From Portulaca oleracea (Eukaryota > Streptophyta > Magnoliopsida > Caryophyllales > Portulacaceae), in contig CM055872.1 in assembly GCA_029582165.1 (NCBI GenBank), positions 51,603,195 to 51,667,194 on the forward strand: 64,000 bases of DNA, given 5' to 3'. Shown one piece after another: positions 57,038-64,000 of this stretch; position 1 is the first letter of the stretch; each line of letters begins with the position of its first letter. The notes under the pieces were generated by a model. That model was not told the origin of the DNA. It searched no databases and saw only the letters and a program-made list of their open reading frames with translations. A program made the position numbers and the translations under genes.

Positions 57038-58450
57038 TTACCCCGTCTTTCTATGAACCCAAAATTGGACATTCCGAAAATCTTGCAAGGCATAACACAA
57101 GTCCGCCACAACTCCACTCATACGTGCAATCTTAGTGTACTCCTCGCTTATCAGGTTCATCGCATAGTGACATACATAACCATGGAGATGCTTGAATAGT
57201 CCAGTTTTCTTCAAGACTAAGTGTCCACGTACTTCTGGACTGTTCAAGTGCCTTCTTAATCTCGGTTTCCGAGTTTTTGATCTGATGATGACCCCTCCTC
57301 CACAACAAGTCAAATGATCCTCTACCATTACCGATATTGTACTTGAACGACGAATGTGGGTATCCACTCTAGAAGCCCCGATGTTTCCCATGTGGGGCCC
57401 TTCATCGATGTATGCACAAAAAAACTTCCCCTTGTACTTCATCCAAGTTCTAGTCAGGTAATCGACAATCCTCGAGTTTCTCCCAACCCAATGTGACACC
57501 ATACATGACCCGCTCGCATCAAACTCCTCTATTGTCCTTGCATACATAATGCGACGCCACCATGTCTTTCTGGACAACAACCCCTGTCCATTCTTCTTCC
57601 CTCCAGTTAGATTGTTCATTTTATTCTCAACACTGTTCCCGATATGTCAAACGCATAATAGGTGAGGAACACCAGGAAATACTCGGCCTATAGCCCATGA
57701 CAAGGCTTCCTCTCGATCAGTAATGAATACGTTCAGTGTTACACCGACACTTAATTATGAGATCCTGCAATCTTCAAGCACCCATTTATATGACTCTTAG
57801 CTCGTCTCTCATTATTGAGTGCGTAACATTGAAATTGTGATTTGTAAGAGTTACCCCGACTATCTCACCAAAAAGGTCACTTATGCTGGTTGGCCTTGTA
57901 TGTAGTGTCGATGAGGAGAACATATAGATATGTGTGGAGCAACTTCAAAGAGAAGGGTGGCATATAAAGATCTGTTGTAGATTTCCTTCATCATCCTCGT
58001 TAGTCCAGGACAAATATCTGTGCTCATTTGCCAAGTACAGATAATGTTGCACATGTGTCCTACCTCCATCTCATCTGACCGCACTTTGAATCTCTCGTTG
58101 TAATCTGTGCGACGTTGACGTTACAGTCTGAGAAATTTTGCTTTAACGATGCGCGTATCGTAGCAAAAGTACACCCGATGTAAGTCATTTCCCGAACGTG
58201 CGCTTTCATGTCGGATGTCAAAGCTGGGTGTCCCCTTCGGTGTCACTCCTCGTACAGAACGAATCGATAATTGTGTATCCCGTTGTCTCCCATACGATAA
58301 GACGCCCTACCTCTTTCCCAGTCGAGAGTATGCTACAATGACGAATGGACATTGGCACAACTTCGTTTTTGTATCTAACTGAATGTCGTAGTCGATCGTA
58401 CCACTTTCCCCCGGTATCTCCCACAACACCAACATTTAAGATATAACCTC
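57038..58450 (-). pseudogene. Decayed MULE transposase (FAR1/FHY3-like)
   Basis: On the minus strand, broken frames read pieces of a Mutator-type plant transposase. TYKANQ-like words lie upstream (about 57880-57910), then CIWHI-like and LTYYAFDISG text (about 57650). A 193-codon open stretch follows (57619-57038), with TRTWMKYKGKFFCAYID, HMGNIGASRVDTHIRRSST and SEEYTKIARMSGVVADLCYA. The order (catalytic region, then the His-containing tail with GNIGTSRVE-like motif) matches FAR1-related MULE transposases. Multiple stops and shifts show it is dead. No terminal inverted repeats were identified, and the small frames at 57881-58424 are its debris. Confidence 0.55.
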
Positions 58451-58679
58451 ACCAAACCGTAGTCAGTCTTTTTCTTATATGATGCTCTCACAAATCTAGA
58501 TTCAAATCCCCTTGCAATTTCGTCAGTCCATTCATGGAACATTGAGGGAATCGAACGACTGATTCATAGAAAAATAACTAGAATAACCGACACCATCTCC
58601 GCCAAAATCCTCGAGCGGAACCTACGGTCAAATTTTAAAAAATTAACTATTTACCGTCATAACATAATATTAATCACAA

Positions 58680-58980
58680 AAACAACATTACGTGATAATA
58701 ACTACATGAATTATAATGATGATAATAGTAAATAATAATAATAATAATATCAATAATAATAACCATAATAATAACAATAATCTTGCTAATAACAATAAAT
58801 AATAATTGATTTAATGTTATTAACAATATGAATAATTAAAACTATAATAATTATAATAATACTAATATAAACAATAATAACAATAATCATACTAATAATA
58901 TTATATAAATTAATAATATTTACAACTACGACGACAACAACAATAATCATAATAATAATAATAATAATAATAATAAAATC
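58680..58980. repeat. AAT/AAC-rich microsatellite block
   Basis: Degenerate (AAT)n with AAC and ATAATC interruptions, including a pure tract near 58945-58976. It yields an Ile/Val-rich false frame on the minus strand (58786-59028). Confidence 0.85.
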
Positions 58981-60094
58981 AAATCCAAAAAATACGCCAG
59001 AAACGCCTGAACATGGTGTCTCGGCCAAGGTACAGACACCCTTTGGGGGCGTTCTTGTTGGACTGAATGTGGAGACAAATTTCAGGTTGGTCTTTGTCTC
59101 TTGGGGAGCAAGGTAGAAGAATTTGAGGGGAAATCAAGTTATTGATTTGTTAACCCTTTTTTTTGTAATTCCTTCACAGCAAGGACTCTACTAGCCCTAA
59201 AATTGACAGTGTTTCAGCTGACCACAAGAGATTGACCTGTAATCTCTCTATTCCTGAAGTAGTTGTGTGAGGCTCAGTTGTGAGTGTTGAATTCTCAGGT
59301 TATAACTCTAAGAAGGCTATGAGAGATTGTGGAGGTCTAGGAATCTTTGAAACACTATTGTAATTCTTTGATAGTGTATCAATCGTTGTTTTTTACCAGT
59401 TTGGGTTTTTCCACGTTAATTTCTTGTGTCGAATGTTTATTAATTTTCGCCTTTTATTATTGTTTGTCTATAAACAACACTCTGAGTATCCTAACAATTC
59501 CAACCTTGACTGAGACGCCACCAAATGGCGTTCGCAAATTGCGTTTCGGCCAAGGTAAAAACGCCCCCAGAGGGCTAGAGGCTGTCTAAACATTGGTCGA
59601 GACGCCATTTTCAGGCATTTCTTCCAAGGTTCAAACACCATATAGGGGCATTTCTATCCCAGTGGAAATTCATGATTTGCGAACTTTTAATCCAACAATT
59701 TTTTTGAAAAAATAATTGTCTTCTTCGTCAAGTGGTGTTCTATTATGCATTTTGAAAGATTTTTAGATAAGAGTATTGAATTTAGAGAGAGAGATTGTAA
59801 AGAGAGAAAGTGTTGAGACTGATAGAGTGAGAGGGGTGAGGAGGCAGTTTGAGAACTTTTATGACAAAAGGGGGCTACATCAACGAAAAGAGGGCGACGC
59901 CAACAAAGGCACAGTAAAAAATTGAATACATGCTTACAGTGATTACAGATTACAACTCAACTACATTCTTCTAAGAAGGCCACCAAGAGGAAACTTGTGA
60001 TATATGTAGCCCGTAGGCCGTAATGATCTAATTTCCTCTCCAAAAGATGAGCTTAACGAAGACGTTAATGATTCTTATATAAACTTGGTAGTGG
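58981..60094. other. Intergenic, with dispersed GACGCC-type modules
   Basis: No gene is seen. A word set resembling GAGACGCCA ... GGCCAAGGT(A) ... ACGCCC recurs at 59015-59055, 59508-59575 and 59598-59655, each about 50-65 bp long and degenerate. The 3' end of the YebC/TACO1 gene lies at the right edge. Confidence 0.4.
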
Positions 60095-62815
60095 TTACTT
60101 CTGGTCTGTGTAGACGGCATCAACATCATCCAGTTGTAGCAATTCAGACATGAGCTCTTTGTTCAGCTCCATAGCTTCATCATCAACCTGTTGGCAGGAC
60201 ATACATATGAATGATAGATATTAAGACGAGCAAATCCAGAGAATGCTTCTTGAAGCTAGGGCTGATCAGTCCAAGGCTGGACTGACTGGGACCGGGGACC
60301 GAATTTGGGAATTCAGTCGGACCAAAGACTGAACCGAAAAATGTTCAATCTGGGACTGGATCGACCGAATAATTTTCGGTCCTGGGCTGGACCGACCGAA
60401 CTTTTTTCGGCCCAATCATCGGTCTAGTCTAGATTGGACTATGCACAAGCAATAATGAGAAAGATTGAAAGAAATTCAGAAATTTTAATAGTTGAGTCAT
60501 CATTGTTCGGTCCTTTGGTCCGGTTCATGGGTGGGATCGAGGACCGAATATCAAAATTTTGAGGATCGAGGACTGATACAAACTTCCTCAGTCCAATCTA
60601 GTCCGATTCAGTCCTATGTCCAGTCCCTTTTTCAGTCCAGACTGGACTATGCATAGCCCTACTTGAAGCTGTCAAAAGAAAGACCTTAGTTATTATTCCC
60701 AAGTAGCAATTCTTTCCATTAAAAAAAAATCTATTAAAAAAATACTAAGCACAGTCCAATCTAGATTGGACCGAAAAAAGTTCGGTCGGTCCAGCCCAGG
60801 ACCGAAAATTTTTCACTACTAAAATTAAAAAAAATACTAACAAATTTCATCTTTGAGCAGTGCACCATTAAAAAAAATACTTGTGGCGAGAGAGGTAAGT
60901 TCACTAGTAAGCCAAAACAGGGAGACCTATTCAGGGAAGATGAGCCAGAAAGGACAGATGCTGGTCTAGATAGGTACTTAAGCTAAGTCACTAGACCAAC
61001 TTCCAGAGACTTCACCACCCTGACACCCATAATAAAACACTATAAAGCCCATGGAAATTAGCTTCTCTATAACCATGTACCACAACAATCTTTATATAGA
61101 CATACAAGATCAGGAAGACCTGCCCAATGAACAGAAACAAAGCTACAGTGATGTATCTGGCTGTTAAACTTTTGGATCGTCTGCGGCTTGGAAAACCAGT
61201 TTTTCTCCTTTTTTGATTAATTAAGGTCCATGAAACCTGAAACGTGGGTTCCATCAACTGTAGCCACCTCCAGCTTTTGAAACTTCAAGCTTGATGGTAT
61301 AGATTAGATTGGTTAGCTTTTTGGAAGCAGGTCCAGTACATATATGACTATGTCACAAAATCTTTAAGATTTGTCTACCCCAAATCCACAAATTCCTACA
61401 ACCAGGAGTCAGGAGTATATCCGACGACACACTATCACTCAATAATTTACAGCAAGAACATTCTTTTGTTTTAAATAAGATCTAAACATAACGAGGGCCT
61501 TACAATACCATCTGAAGAATTCTATGATAAAAGCCAAAAATAAATGGCATGAAATTACTACGGATAAATTCATACCTCAACTGGGTTAGTTGGAATCAGC
61601 TCAAATCCATTATCAGGTTCAAAACTTATCCCCTCATCACGCAGGCTTGACAGAATAGCAGAATAGTTTTCAGGTGAACTCACAATTTTATAATATCTGC
61701 TTGGGCAAAAGAGACAAATAACAGTAACTCAGATCACTAACGAGGAAATTGCTCACCATAAGAAGCTCAAGGAAGAGAAACATGGAAGGAAATTCCGAAA
61801 AACTACAATAAAATCAGTCCATGGTACTGCTAAGACTGACTACTAAGGCTCCGTTTCGTCTTTAGAAAATAAGATGGAAAGAAAATATTAAAAAATATGA
61901 TTTACCTTTTTCCACTTGGCTTTGAAAATTGTTAATGAAGAAGAGTTGGATGGAAACATCATGAAAAATTTACATTGACCTTGTCATCAACATTTCCCTT
62001 CCAAATTAGAAAGAAAAATGAGAGGAAAATACAACAGGCTAAATGAGAGCTAGTATTGGGAAGTGAGAAAATCAAGGGAGGATTGGTGGTGAAAATCAAA
62101 GTTTTTATTTAGTGAAGAGAGATAAAAGTTTTTTTTTCCATCTTATGTTTGAAGGATCAAACAGCACCCAACCCTCCTCATGTCATAGTATCCTCATTTA
62201 CCACCAGAGGATGCATTGCAAATATAATGCTTGCAAAGAAACTACAACCAGTACCTGTCTGAAGGATCTTCAGATTCATCTTCATCATCAGAGGGTTCAA
62301 TGACATCCTCAGCACCAGCATCCAAAGCTATTTCAAGAAGCTGATCTTTGTTGGTATCACTCACTTTCACACTTACTGTTCGAGCACGACTAAACCTAAA
62401 CATGACAGAACCTGAATCTGCCATCTTGCCACCATTATCCTTCACCACTGACCTCACAGCTGCCACTGCTCTGTTTACATTGTCTGTTAGGACTTGAACC
62501 ACAAACCCAACCCCACCGTATCCATATACCTAACATATAGTGAGCATCATCATGCAACTGTAACTTTAATCAAAATTAAGAGATATTAGGCCAGCCAAGC
62601 AGAACAGCGGTTACAATAGAAGATTCGTTACTAATTTTCATTGACAATGCAAATGCACCTCATAAAATTTCTCAATGTAATCCTCCTGTCCCTTCTCAGA
62701 AGCTTTCTTAATGTTGCGTTCAACGATATCTTTTGGGACATCCAAATCTTTTGCCATTTCAAGTATTGTAGCCAAGGCAGGATTTGAAACAGGATTGGGG
62801 CCTCCTTTCTTCACA
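60095..62815 (-). CDS. YebC/TACO1-family protein (3' four exons; 5' exons not seen)
   Basis: Minus-strand exons are 62815-62659, 62529-62255, 61696-61576 and 60187-60095, all with GT-AG borders. They give about 214 residues ending LLQLDDVDAVYTDQK and a stop. Conserved text: VKKGGPNPVSNPALATILEM, KASEKGQEDYIEKFYEVYGY, GGVGFVVQVLTDNVNRAVAA, GGKMADSGSVMFRFSRA, VSVKV, LDAGAEDVIEP, FELIPTNPVEVDDEAMEL. This covers most of the three-domain YebC fold but lacks the family start (the KGAQDAKKAKLYAKI-like segment) and any transit peptide. Those must be in exons upstream of 62815, not found up to 64000. Bacterial YebC was named a transcriptional regulator. The mitochondrial member TACO1 promotes COX1 translation. 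An organellar translation role is therefore likely, but the target organelle cannot be read here. Confidence 0.9.
60257..60661. mobile_element. hAT-type MITE in last intron of the YebC/TACO1 gene (405 bp)
   Basis: The 8-bp repeat CTTGAAGC flanks it (60249-60256 and 60662-60669). The ends TAGGGCTGATCAGTCCA and, at right, GGACTATGCATAGCCCTA are inverted, with the TAGGGCTG start and 8-bp target typical of hAT. The interior repeats GGACCGA and TTTTCGGTC words. A second, partial piece with the same words (GGACCGAAAAAAGTTCGG) is at about 60745-60815. Confidence 0.85.
61840..62180. mobile_element. Possible MITE in an intron of the YebC/TACO1 gene
   Basis: It begins GGCTCCGTTTCGTCTTTAG and ends GAAGGATCAAACAGCACCC, a pair of ends similar to the GGCTCTGTTTGG/CCAAACAGAGCC ends of common plant MITEs. 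Internal words (GGAAAGAAAATATT, GAGAGGAAAATAC) are consistent. I could not fix a target duplication. Confidence 0.35.
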
Positions 62816-63075
62816 CTGCAGAGTAGATAATCCAGTATACTTCAGCATTTTTTGTAGAAATGTAAAGTGCACAATGGAAAAAGGAACATTGATTTGTGCC
62901 TGAGAGAGAAGTCCAACGGGGATTTCACTCTCCATGGGCATGAGGAGAAATGATGCAATATATAATGGAGGAAATTACATTTACCCTACCTGACATTTGT
63001 GGTAATAATTTTTACACGCGTGACATTTATGAAATAATTTTTACTTTACTTGACATTAAGTGCTCATATATTTAA

Positions 63076-63479
63076 GGGATATTGGACGTTAATAATACCA
63101 ACTTTGGGGGTATTGGACACTAATAATACAGATTATTTTCTTGGACACTGGCAGTACCAACTATCGACTTATTTTCCACCAACAATACACCCCCGATTTA
63201 GAATGATTTTGGCTCATAGAAAGATGACGTAAGTCCATAATGTGTGACGTGGAAGGTAGAGCTTGTGTAGAAAATGTTGACGGGGACAAAAAGTCCACCT
63301 TCCACGTCACACATTATGGAGTCACATCATCTTTTCAATGAGTGCAAACCATAACAATTCGGCGGTGTACTATTGGAGGAAAATAAGTTGATAGTTGGTA
63401 CTGTCAGTATCCAAGAAAATAGTTTGTATTATTAGAATCCAATACCCCCAAAATTGGTATTATTGACGTCCAAAAATCT
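63076..63479. mobile_element. Foldback MITE, family 2 copy b (404 bp, 9-bp target duplication)
   Basis: Flanked by TATATTTAA (63067-63075 and 63480-63488). The arms GATATTGGACGTTAATAATA and CCAACTTTGGGGGTATTGGA at left are mirrored at right by TCCAATACCCCCAAAATTGG and TATTATTGACGTCCAAAAA. It has the same length and inner motifs (TGTGTGACGTGGAAGG and its partner) as copy a at 54831. Confidence 0.85.
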
Positions 63480-63488
63480 TATATTTAA

Positions 63489-64000
63489 ACCTCCCAAGAT
63501 ATTTTATGTTTGATTTTTGTTGGATTTTTCGGCGAACATTAAAAAGATAAATACGGATTGACTTTTTTTACCCTTGATATTAATTCATTTTCATTTTTCA
63601 TTTTTATTATAAGATATTTCTTCCATTATAATTGATTCTTTGCCCTATAAGCTACGTTACCTGGACACGGCAACTAGGGCTGCCGTACCTGGGTCGACAC
63701 GACACGACACGGATCCGGACATGGGATCCGTGGCGGACCCTGGACGGAATGGCTGGACACGGCCAAAGAACGAAACCCTAATCCTGGCAAACCCTAGATC
63801 GAACAATTGGACAACCAATTGGTCGGTATTCGGTGTGGTAGCTTGGGGCTTTTGGTCGATCGATCGCAAACCCCACCGTGGGTTTTCTCCGGTCAACGAT
63901 CGCCTTCGGCCACGGAAGTGTCTTCTTGGTTTTCCAGACAGATTTCTCATCAAGTGAGGAGAGAAGGGTGGGGGCGGGGAGGCGTGAACTGACAGAGGAG
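63489..64000. other. Right-edge sequence, unidentified, GC-rich from 63650
   Basis: From about 63650 the base composition rises, with words such as GACACGACACGACACGG and CCCTAGATCGAACAATTGG. Open frames occur on both strands (63640-63957), but none has a recognisable domain. It might be the 5' part of a gene or another element crossing the window edge. I cannot decide. Confidence 0.3.

Noticed and set aside
58786..59028. Ile/Val-rich 80-codon frame
   Set aside because: Translation of the AAT/AAC microsatellite block.
61012..61257. 81-codon minus-strand frame with one membrane-like segment, inside a YebC/TACO1 intron
   Set aside because: Intronic, no splice or promoter support and no recognisable domain.
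63640..63957. 105-codon + and 98-codon - strand frames at the right edge
   Set aside because: Overlapping frames in GC-rich DNA with no known domain; a missing 5' exon of YebC/TACO1 was sought here and not found.

Overview
The window is nuclear DNA of a flowering plant, most likely a eudicot. It has spliced genes with GT-AG introns, plant LTR retrotransposons primed by tRNA-Asp and initiator tRNA-Met, LINE relics and many short foldback transposons. I recognise only two host genes. One is a complete CCD8 (carotenoid cleavage dioxygenase 8, strigolactone pathway) on the + strand, 44651-51500, in seven exons. The other is the 3' part of a YebC/TACO1-family gene on the - strand, 60095-62815, in four exons, whose 5' exons are not visible. 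No functional link between the two is evident; they lie about 8.6 kb apart in opposite orientations.

Left region (1-25300). The substrate is one degenerate LINE on the - strand. Its reverse transcriptase N-terminal part is at 24110-25250 and its RT C-terminal, zinc-ribbon and RNase H parts are at 2625-3871. A Ty3-type but pol-less LTR element inserted into it. This element encodes only a Gag-like acidic protein with a CCHC knuckle, has a tRNA-Asp primer site, has LTRs of about 1.38 kb starting TGTTCGG/TGATCGG and ending CCGAACA, and made a 5-bp target duplication CGGTG. A segment of about 5.58 kb (element interior + LTR + about 457 bp of flanking LINE) was then tandemly duplicated to about 3.4 copies. 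The CGGTG fossil and the LINE flank are repeated in every unit. The far left holds the end of another LTR element and a head-to-head palindromic pair of its LTRs (958-2624).

Middle region (25300-44500). This is intergenic, AT-rich and full of insertions with readable target duplications. It includes a poly(A)-tailed retroinsertion carrying a TPR gene fragment (27298-29768, 12-bp duplication) and a small copia-type element carrying an mTERF gene fragment (31013-33057). There is a Stowaway MITE, a TRIM element with an extra partial LTR (38616-39392) that split a minisatellite, and an LTR remnant. A Pack-MULE-like element (42192-43282) and several copies of a foldback family with 9-bp duplications complete the set.

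Right region (44500-64000). CCD8 has introns loaded with MITEs. It is followed by a second internally deleted LINE relic (52520-54480), two equal-length copies of a 404-bp foldback family, a decayed MULE transposase (about 57040-58450), microsatellite-rich sequence and the YebC/TACO1 gene with a hAT MITE in its last intron. I found no tRNA, rRNA or CRISPR. The most notable structure is the duplicated nested-transposon array, followed by the three elements that carry host gene fragments.
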